Positions 42,589-51,414 of a stretch of 64,000 nt of DNA are shown here, piece after piece. The notes below the pieces were generated by a model. That model was not told where the DNA came from. It worked only from the letters and a program-made list of their open reading frames with translations, and did not search any database. The DNA lies in NCBI GenBank assembly GCA_041432705.1, contig JAPWAE010000010.1, forward strand, positions 1 to 64,000. Reading direction: 5' to 3'. The DNA comes from Pauljensenia sp018375675 (lineage in GTDB: Bacteria > Actinomycetota > Actinomycetes > Actinomycetales > Actinomycetaceae). Within the stretch, counting starts at the first letter, position 1, and the number at the start of each line of letters is the position of its first letter. The position numbers and the translations under genes were made by a program.

Positions 42589-43506
42589 TCAGGAGAGCAG
42601 GTCGACCGCGCGCAGCACGGACGCGACATGCTCCATGTTGTCGCCCTCGATGGCGGCAACCGGGCGCGGCATCTCAGGCGAATCGAAAACGCCGAGCAGG
42701 TGCAGCGCGGCCTTGAAGGCACCGACGCCCGCACCGAAGCCCTGCACGCCCTTCACCTGGACGATGCGCATGAGCTCCGCGAGGCGGTCCTGCTCGGTGC
42801 GCACGGCCTCCCAGTCGCGGCGCTCGTAGGCCTGCCACTGGCGCACGTAGCCCTCGGGGTCCACGTTGGCCAGGCCGGGCACGGAGCCGTCCGCGCCGGA
42901 CATGTAGGCGCCGTCGACGACGACCTCGTGGCCGGTGAGCAGCTGCATCGGGTGGCCGGCAGCCTCGTTCGCCAGGCACAGCCAGCGGAAGGCGACGTCG
43001 TCACCGGAGGAGTCCTTGACGCCGTCGATGACGCCATCACGACCCAGGCGCATGAGCAGGTCGGGCGACAGCTTCGTGTGCACGCACACGGGGATGTCGT
43101 AGGCCCACAGCTCGAGGCTGGTGTTCTCCTTGAGGAGACGGAAGTGGCGCTCGACCTCGGTCTCGCCGCCGAGGGCGTAGAACGGGGCGGTCGCAACGAC
43201 GCCGGTGGCGCCGCCGATCTCTTCCACGGCCTTGATGTTCTCGATGACGCGCTCGGTCTCGGTGTCGATAACGCCGACCAGGAGCGGGATGCGGCCGTCG
43301 ACGATGCGCACGGCTTCGCGCTGGATCTGGGCGCGGCGCTCGGCGGTCGAGAAGGCGACCTCACCGGTGGAGCCGGACACAAACAGGCCGTCGAGGCCTG
43401 CCTCGATCAGGCGGTTGATGTGACGCTCGAGCGAGGGGACGTCGAGCTCGCCGCCCTTGAGCGGAATGGCCAGGGGCGGCACGACGCCGCGGATCTTCGA
43501 AGACAT
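42589..43506 (-). CDS. nanA: N-acetylneuraminate lyase-type aldolase, DHDPS/NanA family
   Basis: 305 aa TIM barrel of the DHDPS family. GSTGE binds the carboxylate, the Tyr in AYDIPVCV is the catalytic tyrosine, and the Schiff-base lysine lies in GVKDSSGD. Next to nanK and nanE it is expected to cleave N-acetylneuraminate to ManNAc and pyruvate. GAAGGAGAG before the ATG supports the start. It begins two bases after the transporter ATPase gene, in the same operon. Confidence 0.88.
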   Translation of the reverse strand: MSSKIRGVVPPLAIPLKGGELDVPSLERHINRLIEAGLDGLFVSGSTGEVAFSTAERRAQIQREAVRIVDGRIPLLVGVIDTETERVIENIKAVEEIGGATGVVATAPFYALGGETEVERHFRLLKENTSLELWAYDIPVCVHTKLSPDLLMRLGRDGVIDGVKDSSGDDVAFRWLCLANEAAGHPMQLLTGHEVVVDGAYMSGADGSVPGLANVDPEGYVRQWQAYERRDWEAVRTEQDRLAELMRIVQVKGVQGFGAGVGAFKAALHLLGVFDSPEMPRPVAAIEGDNMEHVASVLRAVDLLS

Positions 43507-43508
43507 AA

Positions 43509-44327
43509 TTACATCTCTCCTTCGAGGTTGGGGTGCAGCAGCGAGGGCGCAGCGCCCAGCAGCTTGCGGGTGTAGGGATCCTCCGGGTCGGCGAGCAGCT
43601 GTGCGGCCGGCCCCTCTTCGACGACCTTGCCGCCGTTCATAACGGCGATCCGGTCAGACACGTAGCGCACGGTCTGAATATCGTGCGAGATGAAGACCAT
43701 CGCCAGGCCCAGTTCCTTCTTGAGGTCCGTGAGCAGGTTCAGGATCTGTGCTCGCACCGACACGTCGAGTGCGGAGGTGGGCTCGTCTGCGATGATCGCA
43801 TCCGGGCCGATAGACAGGGCTCGGGCAATGGCCACGCGCTGGCGCTGGCCACCCGAGAGCTGTCCGGGAAGCGCGTCGAGCGCGCTCGAGGGCAAGCCGA
43901 CGAGCGAGATCAGTTCGCGCACGCGCCTGGCTCGCGAGACCTCGTTCCCGATGCCGTGCACGCGCAGCGGGTCAGCAAGCTGATCCTGGACGTGCATGCG
44001 GGGGTTCAGGGCCGTCGCGGGGTCCTGGAAGACCACGGAGACGACGCGACCGATCTCCCGGCGGGCGGCGGCGCTACGCTTCGTGACCTCTTTGCCGTTG
44101 AAGAACACGTGGCCGGCGGACGGCATCTGCAGGCCACACATGACGTTCGCGGTCGTGGACTTGCCACAGCCGGACTCGCCGACGATGCCGAGCGTCTGTC
44201 CGCGCTCGATGCGCATGTTGACGCCACGCACCGCGTGGACCTTGTTGGGCTTGAACAGGGAGCCGGTACGCGAGGTGAAGGTCACCTCGACGTTCTTCAG
44301 TTCGATGATCGGGGTGTTGTCGCTCAT
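43509..44327 (-). CDS. Oligopeptide-type ABC transporter ATPase (OppF-like)
   Basis: 272 aa. Walker A GESGCGKST, signature LSGGQRQRVAIARAL, Walker B AIIADEPTSALDVS and the C-terminal PYTRKLLGAAP tail mark an OppF/DppF ATPase. Its ATG overlaps the stop of the permease-ATPase fusion gene by four bases. It would pair with the ATPase half of that fusion. Substrate in this cluster is probably sialic acid or sialyl-oligosaccharide rather than peptide. Confidence 0.92.
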   Translation of the reverse strand: MSDNTPIIELKNVEVTFTSRTGSLFKPNKVHAVRGVNMRIERGQTLGIVGESGCGKSTTANVMCGLQMPSAGHVFFNGKEVTKRSAAARREIGRVVSVVFQDPATALNPRMHVQDQLADPLRVHGIGNEVSRARRVRELISLVGLPSSALDALPGQLSGGQRQRVAIARALSIGPDAIIADEPTSALDVSVRAQILNLLTDLKKELGLAMVFISHDIQTVRYVSDRIAVMNGGKVVEEGPAAQLLADPEDPYTRKLLGAAPSLLHPNLEGEM

Positions 44328-46372
44328 CGCGTTTCCTCCTGACCGTTCGTTTCCTGCGCGAAGGCGTCAGCCTCGTCGCGGGGCGGCAGAGCCGCGTACA
44401 CGTGCTCGGGACCGACCTCGGTGAGGACCGGGCGGATGTCCAGTCCATAATCGGGGTGCGAGGACCGCGGTGCGAAGCGGTCGCCCACGGGGAAGTCGCG
44501 AGGCGAGGGCACCGTGCCGGGGACCTGGTGGAGTCGGCCAGAGCCGGACTCGATCGAGAGGACGGCGCCCAGCAGGCCGCGCGTGTACTCGTGGGTCGGG
44601 TGCGTGAGCAGTTCCTTGGTGGGGGCCTGCTCGATGACCTGGCCGGCGTACATGACGGTGATGTGGTGTGCCACCTCGGCGACGAGCGCCAGGTCGTGGG
44701 ACACGAAGATCATGGCGAAGCCGAGCTTCTCGCGCAGCTCGTTGAGCAGTGCGATGACCTGCTTCTGGACGGTGACGTCCAGGGCGGTGGTCGGCTCGTC
44801 CGCGATGATGAGCTTCGGGTCGCGGGTCAGGGCCATGGCGATGAGAACGCGCTGACGCTGGCCGCCCGAGAGCTCGTGCGGGTAGGACTCGAGGGTGCGC
44901 TTGGGATCCAGGCCCACGAGCCAGAGGAGTTCCTCGGCGCTGCGGGTACCACCGCGTCTGGTCAGCTGCTTCATCTGATCCCTGATCAGCATGGCGGGGT
45001 TCAGGGACGACAGGGCGTCCTGGTAGATCATGGCCATCTCGTGGCCGAGCAGCGCGCGGCGCTCCTCGGCAGACTTCTCGAGCAGGTTCTCACCCTGGTA
45101 GAGGATTTCGCCCGTGATCTCAGCCTTGGGGTCGATGAGGCCCATGATGGTCAGGGCCGTGATCGACTTGCCGCAGCCGGACTCGCCCACGAGGCCCATG
45201 GTCTCGCCGGGGCGGACCTTGAAGGAGACGTGGTCGACGACGTTGACGTTGCCGTGACGCTCGAACTTGATGCACAGGTCGTTGACCTCGAGCAGCGGGG
45301 TCTTCTCCAGGTGCGCCTCGAAGCGGTCGGTGCGCTTGCCTTCGACGGACTCGAGGTCGTCGAGGCGGGCCTGCAGGGACTCGGCCTGCTCGGCGTAGGC
45401 GCGACGCGGGTCGAGCAGGAGCTTGTCGGCCTCGCGGTCGGTGTCCTTGTCGACCTGAGCGACGGCCGCAGACGCGGGAGCCGCCACCATGGCGTCGGTG
45501 ATGCCCTCAGACAGAATGTTGAGGCACAGGACCGTGATCATGATGAACAGGCCCGGGAAGAACGCGGTCCACCACTTGCCCAGCAGAACCGACAGGTTCG
45601 ACGAGGCCTCGGACAGGACGTTGCCCCACGTGGCCACGGTGGTCGCCTGGAGGCCCGATCCGATGAAGGTCAGGGAGGCCTCAAGGATGATCGCGTCGGC
45701 GACGAGGACGGTGGCGAACACGAGGACCGGGGCGGCCGTGTTACGCATGACGTGCTTGGTGAGGATCCAGGGAGCGCGGGCGCCAGAGACGATCACCGCA
45801 CGGACGTAGTCCTCACCGTAGGCGGCCATGACATTCGCGCGAACGATGCGCGACAGCTGCGGGATGTACACGAATGCGATCGAGCAGATGATGACCAGGA
45901 CCAGGCCGACGGTGTTGCCGGACTTGGACAGCGTGCGGCCGAAGACCAGGACGGAGACGGCCGCCATCGCGATGCCGGGCACCGCCATGATGATGTCCAT
46001 GACGCGCATGATCGCTTCGGAGAAGGACTTGCGCACGACCGCTGCGATCGAGCCGATGATCGCGCCGAAGAAGAGGGCGATCAGGGTCGAGCACAGACCG
46101 ATCATGAGCGAGAAACGTCCGCCGTACAGGACGCGAGCGAAAATGTCACGGCCGACGTGGTCGGTTCCGAACAGGTGCTCGCCGGACGGGGCGCTCCACT
46201 TGTCGAAGATTTCATCGGGGCCGTAGGGAGAAACGTAGGGCGCCAGGATCGAGACGAGGACGATGAGGGCAAGGAGGCCCATCGCGATCTTCGATCCGGT
46301 GGACATCGCACCGATGCGCGAGAAACGTGCGCCCTTCGCGGTGACCTTGCCGAGCTTTTCTTTCTGATTCAT
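44324..46372 (-). CDS. Permease-ATPase fusion of an oligopeptide-type ABC transporter (OppC-OppD)
   Basis: 682 aa joining two proteins that are normally separate. Residues about 20-310 are an OppC-like permease with six helices and the coupling loop VIVSGARAPWILTKHVMRN. Residues about 365-640 are an OppD-like ATPase with Walker A GESGCGKS, signature LSGGQRQRVLIAMAL, Walker B LIIADEPTTALDVT and the C-terminal THEYTRGLLGAV region. A charged linker (about 315-360) connects them. Related fusions are known in actinomycetes. It overlaps oppF and lies three bases after oppB. Confidence 0.92.
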   Translation of the reverse strand: MNQKEKLGKVTAKGARFSRIGAMSTGSKIAMGLLALIVLVSILAPYVSPYGPDEIFDKWSAPSGEHLFGTDHVGRDIFARVLYGGRFSLMIGLCSTLIALFFGAIIGSIAAVVRKSFSEAIMRVMDIIMAVPGIAMAAVSVLVFGRTLSKSGNTVGLVLVIICSIAFVYIPQLSRIVRANVMAAYGEDYVRAVIVSGARAPWILTKHVMRNTAAPVLVFATVLVADAIILEASLTFIGSGLQATTVATWGNVLSEASSNLSVLLGKWWTAFFPGLFIMITVLCLNILSEGITDAMVAAPASAAVAQVDKDTDREADKLLLDPRRAYAEQAESLQARLDDLESVEGKRTDRFEAHLEKTPLLEVNDLCIKFERHGNVNVVDHVSFKVRPGETMGLVGESGCGKSITALTIMGLIDPKAEITGEILYQGENLLEKSAEERRALLGHEMAMIYQDALSSLNPAMLIRDQMKQLTRRGGTRSAEELLWLVGLDPKRTLESYPHELSGGQRQRVLIAMALTRDPKLIIADEPTTALDVTVQKQVIALLNELREKLGFAMIFVSHDLALVAEVAHHITVMYAGQVIEQAPTKELLTHPTHEYTRGLLGAVLSIESGSGRLHQVPGTVPSPRDFPVGDRFAPRSSHPDYGLDIRPVLTEVGPEHVYAALPPRDEADAFAQETNGQEETR

Positions 46373-46375
46373 GCC

Positions 46376-47329
46376 TCACACCGACCTAATACGCGGATTG
46401 ATGAGCAGGTAGAGCATGTCAACGATGATGTTGACGACGATGAACGCGATCGCGACGACGAGCGCGCCACCCTGTACCAGGGTGACCCAGTTTTCCTGGA
46501 TGCCCTTGAGCAGGACCGCCTTACCCATTCCATCGATGGAGAAGATAATTTCGATGACGACCGCGCCACCCATCAGGTAGCCGATACGCAGGCCGAGGAC
46601 GGTCACGGGCGTGATGAGCGCGTTACGCAGCACGTTGCGGGCCACGACGATGCCCTTGGGGATGCCGGCGCCGACCGCAGTGCGGACGTAGTCGCGGTCC
46701 AGTTCCTCAACCATTGAGGTACGCACGACTCGCGTCATCTGACCGATGACGGGAACTGCCAGGGCGATAGCCGGAAGGAGCATCCGCAGGAACCAGCCGC
46801 TCGGATCTTCGCTGAACGCGGGCAGCGGGCCGGAGACCGGAAGCTTCTGAACAAAACCGAGGACCAGCAGCGCTGCCAGCCAGAAGGACGGGGTGCCGAT
46901 GCCGATGACCGAGAACACGCGGATAACCTGGTCGGGCCAGCGGTCGCGGTACAGAGCGGCGAGAACACCGAGGGGGAAGGCGATGATGACGGCGAAGAAC
47001 AGGCCGAGGAAGGTGAGCTGCAGGGTGATCGGAAGAGCCTGAGCAACCAGATCGGTCACGTGGTTGGACGTGCCAACGCCGTAGGTGCCGAGGTCACCGT
47101 GGAGCATGTTCCACAGGTAGTGACCGTACTGAACGAAGAAGGGGTCGTTGAGACCGTGCTGCACACGGTACTCTTCGAGAGCTTCGGGGGTCGCGGTCTC
47201 GCCCAGTGCCGAGTAGGCCGGGTCGATGGGAGACAGCGACATGATGAAGAAGACGAGGAAGGACACGCCGACCACCATGATCGGCAGGGCCACCAAACGT
47301 CGTCCGATGAGTCGCAGAAGGTTATTCAC
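46376..47329 (-). CDS. Oligopeptide-type ABC transporter permease (OppB-like)
   Basis: 317 aa with six membrane helices. LPIMVVGVSFLVFFIMSLSP at the N-terminus and the coupling motif RTAVGAGIPKGIVVARNVLRN are typical of OppB/DppB. It begins with GTG after GGAGG. A long hairpin lies between it and the binding-protein gene. It forms the pore with the permease half of the fusion protein. Confidence 0.93.
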   Translation of the reverse strand: MNNLLRLIGRRLVALPIMVVGVSFLVFFIMSLSPIDPAYSALGETATPEALEEYRVQHGLNDPFFVQYGHYLWNMLHGDLGTYGVGTSNHVTDLVAQALPITLQLTFLGLFFAVIIAFPLGVLAALYRDRWPDQVIRVFSVIGIGTPSFWLAALLVLGFVQKLPVSGPLPAFSEDPSGWFLRMLLPAIALAVPVIGQMTRVVRTSMVEELDRDYVRTAVGAGIPKGIVVARNVLRNALITPVTVLGLRIGYLMGGAVVIEIIFSIDGMGKAVLLKGIQENWVTLVQGGALVVAIAFIVVNIIVDMLYLLINPRIRSV

Positions 47330-47362
47330 TGCTAGACCTCCATTTCAACGGATTTTGGCAAT

Positions 47363-47428
47363 AAGAAAGGAGGGGTGGCGCCCGACTGTGGCGTCTGCCT
47401 CAGGGTGGGGCTCCACCCCTCCTTTCTT
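47363..47428 (-). other. 16-bp inverted repeat between binding-protein and permease genes
   Basis: AAGAAAGGAGGGGTGG (47363-47378) pairs perfectly with its complement (47413-47428) around a 34-base loop. It would act as a terminator-attenuator or mRNA stabiliser, giving more binding protein than permease. One arm contains a Shine-Dalgarno-like AAAGGAGG. Confidence 0.75.
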
Positions 47429-47445
47429 CGTGGTCCCTAGGGGAC

Positions 47446-49020
47446 TTACTTAGCGCTCACACCGAGCAGCTGCAGGCCGGTGGAGGAGATCGGCTGGAAT
47501 CCTTCCACCTTCTGGGGGTTGGATCCAGTGATCATGTTGCGGAACACGAGCGGGAAGATCACGGTCTTCTCTGCGAGCAGATCCTGAGCCTCGCCCCACT
47601 TGGCCTTGGCGGCGTCACCGTCGAGCTGAACGGCCTCGTCCATGATGGACTGCAGCTTGTTGAAGGACTCGGGGTCCGAGACCTGCCAGCCGTCGCGCTT
47701 CTTGGTCCAGACGTTGTCACCGTTCCACCAGGAGATGATGATGCCGGGGTCGGTGCCGAAGACCGAGGGGTCGCCGGGGGCCAGGACGATGTCGTAGTTG
47801 GGGTTGTCAACGTCGGTGACGTTGGCGTAGAGGTCAGACGAAGCCATCTGAGTGTGGTTGACCTTCAGGCCCAGGGCCTCCAGGTCGGACTTGATCTGGG
47901 GAACCAGGGAGAGGATCCACGGGTGGTCCGTCGACACCAGGTTCACCTCGAGGCCGGAGACGCCAGCATCGCTCAGGAGCTTGGTGGCGGCGTCCTTGTC
48001 GTAGGACAGATCGGTCGAGGGCTTCTTGTAGGCGGGGTTCGCCTCGGGCAGGAAGGAGGTCGCCTCAACGGCCTGGCCCTCGAGCGAGGAGCTGATCAGC
48101 TTCTGCTTATCGACGGCCTTGACGATCGCACGGCGAACCTCGGGCTTGTCGAAGGGAGCCTTCTGCGTGTTGAACATCAGGAAGGGGTTGCCGTAGCCGG
48201 GCTTGGACTCAACGTTCCAGCCAGCGCCCTTGAGCTGATCCTGCGCGGAGGCGGGAACGGCTTCCATGATGTCAACGGTGCCACCGATAGCGGCGGCGAG
48301 GCGGGCGGAGTCATCCTTGAGGGACTGCCACTTGAGGGTGGCGACCTTCGCGGGCTCGTTGCCGGTGTAGTTTTCGTTCGGAACAGCGGTGATCTCGGTC
48401 GCCGTGATGTTCTCGTACTTGTAGGGGCCGGTGCCGATCGGCTTCGCCTTGAGCGAGTCTTCGTCCATCGACGCGGGGACAACGCGGACGTTAACGAAAC
48501 GCTCCTTCAGGTTGGCGAAGGGGTGCTTGAGCTTGATCGTGATGGTGTTGTCGTCCTTGGCTTCGACAGAGTCGACGAAGGTGAAGAACTGACGGTAGAT
48601 CGACTTCTCGGAGGTCGCGCGCTCGTAGGAGGCCACGAAGTCGGCGGCGGTCACGGGGGTGCCGTCGGAGAACTTCGCGCCGTCGCGCAGCTTCACCTCG
48701 TACTCGGTGTCGGAGATCTTCTCCGGGTCACCGGCGGCCAGCGCGGGGCTGACGGAGTAGTCGGCCATGTTGAAACGGTACAGGCCCTCGAGGACCTGCC
48801 AGTTCGCGCCCATGCCGAGAGCCGAGGTGGTGATCGGGCCGTAATCGGTGGTCTCGTAGGCGACACCGGCGGTGATCATACCCTTCGGTCCGTCGGAGGC
48901 CTTCGAGCCGCCGTCGGTCGACGTGGTGGTGGTGGACGATCCGCCGCCGCACGCGGTCAGGATCATGGCGGCAGCTGCGGTCAGTGCAGCGCCGGTTGCG
49001 AAGTGTTTACGCATTCGCAT
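47446..49020 (-). CDS. ABC transporter substrate-binding lipoprotein (OppA/DppA type)
   Basis: 524 aa. A lipoprotein signal peptide ends at ILTAC (Cys24), followed by a Gly/Ser/Thr tether and a family-5 solute-binding domain (AGDPEKISDTEYEVKLRDGAKFSDGTPVTAADF, PIGTGPYKYE, RRAIVKAVDKQKL). The start is the ATG eight bases after GAGGAG; an upstream in-frame start is less likely. It is the first gene of the operon running to nanE, so it probably binds sialic acid or sialylated oligosaccharides, as do opp-type systems in sialic-acid clusters of bifidobacteria and Haemophilus ducreyi. Confidence 0.92.
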   Translation of the reverse strand: MRMRKHFATGAALTAAAAMILTACGGGSSTTTTSTDGGSKASDGPKGMITAGVAYETTDYGPITTSALGMGANWQVLEGLYRFNMADYSVSPALAAGDPEKISDTEYEVKLRDGAKFSDGTPVTAADFVASYERATSEKSIYRQFFTFVDSVEAKDDNTITIKLKHPFANLKERFVNVRVVPASMDEDSLKAKPIGTGPYKYENITATEITAVPNENYTGNEPAKVATLKWQSLKDDSARLAAAIGGTVDIMEAVPASAQDQLKGAGWNVESKPGYGNPFLMFNTQKAPFDKPEVRRAIVKAVDKQKLISSSLEGQAVEATSFLPEANPAYKKPSTDLSYDKDAATKLLSDAGVSGLEVNLVSTDHPWILSLVPQIKSDLEALGLKVNHTQMASSDLYANVTDVDNPNYDIVLAPGDPSVFGTDPGIIISWWNGDNVWTKKRDGWQVSDPESFNKLQSIMDEAVQLDGDAAKAKWGEAQDLLAEKTVIFPLVFRNMITGSNPQKVEGFQPISSTGLQLLGVSAK

Positions 49021-49075
49021 GTTCTCGCTCCTCATCTTCGAGAATTGGGACGTGCGGTTCTGTTGTTCCGCTCGC

Positions 49076-49101
49076 TATACTTATTTTATGTTGTCTGACA
49101 A
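49076..49101 (+). promoter_or_regulatory. Leaderless promoter and FadR-type operator at the regulator start
   Basis: TATACT (49076-49081) ends six bases before the ATG, so transcription should begin at the start codon; no ribosome-binding site is present. Directly after the ATG, TTGTCTGACAA (49091-49101) is a near-perfect palindrome matching the GntR/FadR pattern TnGTnnnACnA. Confidence 0.65.
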
Positions 49102-49852
49102 ATTAGTGCAAGCGATATCACCACAATCGCCCCAAGGAACCAATCAGAACCGACCCCTACCGACACAGATTGATTCAAGATCCTCGGTAACGATGGATGC
49201 GATCAAGTCCTATATTTTGCGACATGGATTACATCCGGGTGATCGCCTCCCAACAGAATCGGCACTATGCGCCGACCTTGGCGTTTCGCGCTCATCCGTG
49301 CGAGAAGCTCTCCGACGCCTCCAGGCCCTCGATATCGTGACGGTCCGTCAGGGTTCGGGGTCTTACGTCGGCGAGATGTCGATGCAGCCGCTCGTCGAAA
49401 CCCTCGTCCTGCGCGCCGCCCTCGACGAGATCAACGGCGCACAGTCCCTGCACGCGATCATCGACACGCGCCGGGCCCTCGACCTCGGGATCGCGGTCCC
49501 GCTCACCCGGGCCATGAAGGGCACGACGAACCCGCACCTGTGGGACCTCGTCGAAGCGATGACCGAATACGCACACTCGGGTTCGACCTACCTGGAGCAG
49601 GACATCGCGTTCCACTCCGGCCTCCTCGCCTACGTCGAGAACGAACTCATGCACCAGCTGGTGGCCGCCATGTGGCTCGTCCACCAGAGCGTCACCCCTC
49701 AGCTGGCCGCAGCGTCGCGCCAGGAAATGGAAGACACCGCCGAGGCCCACGCGGCCATCCTGCGAGCCTGCGAGGCCGGCGACCTCGAGGCATACACCGC
49801 CGCCGTCGAGGCACACTACGCCCCCCTCCTCGCGATCATTGAAGGTCGCTAG
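49088..49852 (+). CDS. FadR-subfamily GntR transcriptional regulator
   Basis: 254 aa. The winged helix-turn-helix (about 36-100: LRHGLHPGDRLPTESALCADLGVSRSSVREALRRLQA) is followed by an FCD effector domain with metal-ligand His and Asp residues (DTRRALDLGIAVPL, DIAFHSGLLAYVENELM, EAHAAILRACEAGD). It is divergent from the transporter-nan operon, so it most likely represses it and responds to sialic acid or a derivative, like NanR of E. coli from the same subfamily. The ATG directly follows a -10 box. Confidence 0.9.
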   Translation: MLSDKLVQAISPQSPQGTNQNRPLPTQIDSRSSVTMDAIKSYILRHGLHPGDRLPTESALCADLGVSRSSVREALRRLQALDIVTVRQGSGSYVGEMSMQPLVETLVLRAALDEINGAQSLHAIIDTRRALDLGIAVPLTRAMKGTTNPHLWDLVEAMTEYAHSGSTYLEQDIAFHSGLLAYVENELMHQLVAAMWLVHQSVTPQLAAASRQEMEDTAEAHAAILRACEAGDLEAYTAAVEAHYAPLLAIIEGR

Positions 49853-49858
49853 AGCACA

Positions 49859-49904
49859 CAGAAAAACCCGGAGCGTTGTGGGGGCACGCGCACCGGGTTT
49901 TCTG
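49859..49904. terminator. Bidirectional terminator between the regulator and sialidase genes
   Basis: CAGAAAAACCCGG and CCGGGTTTTCTG pair around a G+C-rich loop, giving an A-run on one side and a T-run on the other. It lies between convergent genes. Confidence 0.9.
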
Positions 49905-49911
49905 TATCCGC

Positions 49912-50928
49912 TTAGCGACGAATCGTAGCCTCCCACAGGCCGCGGTCGCGCTCGAAGACCACCACGGCCTCGTCCCCAGCGGACGTGAGATCGCTGTAGC
50001 CGAAGACACCATCCCCGAAGGAAGCGACGGCCTGGGAGACAACTGGACCCTCCCACGGCGCGCTCACACGGAGAATCTCGCCACCGGCCCGCGCGTCGCG
50101 CCGACCCGGATGCACGAACAGATCGCCGACCATGCGCGCATTGCAGCCCGGGTCATCGAGCTCCCATAGGCGCCCACCCTCCCAGCTGTGCCCGTCTCCC
50201 CACGCAAGGTAACGCGCGCCGGAGCCTCGTCCCTCAAAACCCTGGATCCGGCAGTTCGCGACAAGGCGACCGTCCCACACGCCGAGCGTCGTCTCGTCGA
50301 GGAGCACTCCCCCGTCGCCAACAAGCGGGTCCGCCACACCGACGAGGCGACCCGCGCGGGCGTAGACGACGCACACATGCGTCTCATCCCCCACGCGCAC
50401 GACGTAGGGCAGGGCCACGGCTCCGCCCAGCGCAACCGTGCCTCCAGACGTCGCAAACAGCGCGTCGGCACCCGTGAGCTCATAGAGCTCGTCCGTCATA
50501 TCCACGTAGGCGAGGTCCTCGGGACCGCTCCCCCACGCCCACCAGGCCCGCAGGCGCTCACCATCCGCTCTCGAATCCATGTAGCCGACGCGCCCATCCG
50601 TCGATGCGAACGCCAGATGCAGAAAGCCGTCACCATCCACGCCGACGCACGCGTCCGAAGAGACGGGCGGGCCGCCGGCCGGAAGCGGGTGCGGCTCACT
50701 CCACTGCCCCGCCCCCTCGCGCACCATCCACAGGATGCGGTTCGGATTCGGCAGATCCGAGGCCATCGTCAGCCCGTTAAAGTCAGATCCCGTGCCCGAG
50801 GCCGGGGCCGGCCGCTCGTCAAAAAACAACACCGTGCGCTCGTCCACGAGCGTCACGAGGCCGGGGATGCGCACCTCGCCCGCCCCCTTCGGGGCGACGA
50901 TACAGCGGAAATCAACGGAGTCAGTCAT
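49912..50928 (-). CDS. Sialidase-family protein without signal peptide
   Basis: 338 aa. The N-terminal VRIPGLVTLVDERTVLFFDE matches the RIP motif of sialidases, whose Arg binds the sialate carboxylate, and repeated beta-propeller-like strands follow. Asp-box repeats are hard to see and may be degenerate. There is no secretion signal or membrane anchor, so it is cytoplasmic. Next to the nan genes and an oligopeptide-type importer it could remove sialic acid from imported sialyl-oligosaccharides. A partial copy of the dispersed word is read as RPAPASG near residue 42. Enzymatic activity is likely but not proven. Confidence 0.72.
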   Translation of the reverse strand: MTDSVDFRCIVAPKGAGEVRIPGLVTLVDERTVLFFDERPAPASGTGSDFNGLTMASDLPNPNRILWMVREGAGQWSEPHPLPAGGPPVSSDACVGVDGDGFLHLAFASTDGRVGYMDSRADGERLRAWWAWGSGPEDLAYVDMTDELYELTGADALFATSGGTVALGGAVALPYVVRVGDETHVCVVYARAGRLVGVADPLVGDGGVLLDETTLGVWDGRLVANCRIQGFEGRGSGARYLAWGDGHSWEGGRLWELDDPGCNARMVGDLFVHPGRRDARAGGEILRVSAPWEGPVVSQAVASFGDGVFGYSDLTSAGDEAVVVFERDRGLWEATIRR

Positions 50929-51012
50929 GTGCCCAGGATAACAAAGACAGACGCACGCAGATACAAAGAACCCCGGGGAACAATGTTCCTCGGGGCTTTG
51001 AGACGGAAGCCG

Positions 51013-51183
51013 TCAGCGGGTCTCGCGGTGCGCCGTCGACTTGTGGCAGCGCGGGCAGTACTTCGCCAGCTCGAGACGATCCGGCGTGTTACGACGGTTC
51101 TTCTTGGTGATGTAGTTGCGCTCCTTGCACTCCGAGCAGGCCAGAGTGATCTTGGGGCGAACGTCCTGGGACTTGCTTGCCAC
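51013..51183 (-). CDS. rpmG: 50S ribosomal protein L33
   Basis: 56 aa, starting at a GTG preceded by GAGGGA, which is why simple ATG searches miss it. The sequence MASKSQDVRPKITLACSECK continues with YITKKNRRNTPDRLELAKYC and ends PRCHKSTAHRETR. Two CxxC pairs mark the zinc-binding form of L33. It follows the tRNA-Tyr-Thr-Met genes, a common arrangement. Confidence 0.95.
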   Translation of the reverse strand: MASKSQDVRPKITLACSECKERNYITKKNRRNTPDRLELAKYCPRCHKSTAHRETR

Positions 51184-51240
51184 GGTTGTTTCCCTCGCTT
51201 AGTTTCGTCGCTCACGCGACCTGTCGGATCAAAGAATTGG

Positions 51241-51314
51241 TAGCGGGGGCGGGGCTCGAACCCGCGACCTCACGATTATGAGTCGTGCGCTCTGACCAGC
51301 TGAGCTACCCCGCC
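51241..51314 (-). tRNA. tRNA-Met (CAT), elongator type
   Basis: The minus strand gives GGCGGGG acceptor, anticodon loop CTCATAA (CAT), T-arm GGGTTCGAGCCC and discriminator A. The sequence matches actinobacterial elongator tRNA-Met rather than the initiator, which has a C1-A72 mismatch and three G-C pairs in the anticodon stem. Confidence 0.92.
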
Positions 51315-51341
51315 GCCGGAAGCGGATAAATCCGCGACCGG

Positions 51342-51414
51342 AGCCCCGAAAGGGAATCGAACCCTTGACCTTCTCCTTACCATGGAGACGCTCTGCCTAC
51401 TGAGCTATCGGGGC
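51342..51414 (-). tRNA. tRNA-Thr (GGT)
   Basis: Acceptor GCCCCGA/TCGGGGC, anticodon loop ATGGTAA (anticodon GGT), T-arm GGGTTCGATTCCC and discriminator T. It lies 27 bases from tRNA-Met on the same strand. Confidence 0.95.

Noticed and set aside
50925..51215. A 96-codon minus-strand frame over rpmG
   Set aside because: The true gene is the GTG-started L33 in another frame, with both CxxC pairs and a good ribosome-binding site.
51241..51314. Initiator tRNA-fMet
   Set aside because: It lacks the initiator acceptor mismatch and the three G-C pairs of the anticodon stem; the sequence fits elongator tRNA-Met.
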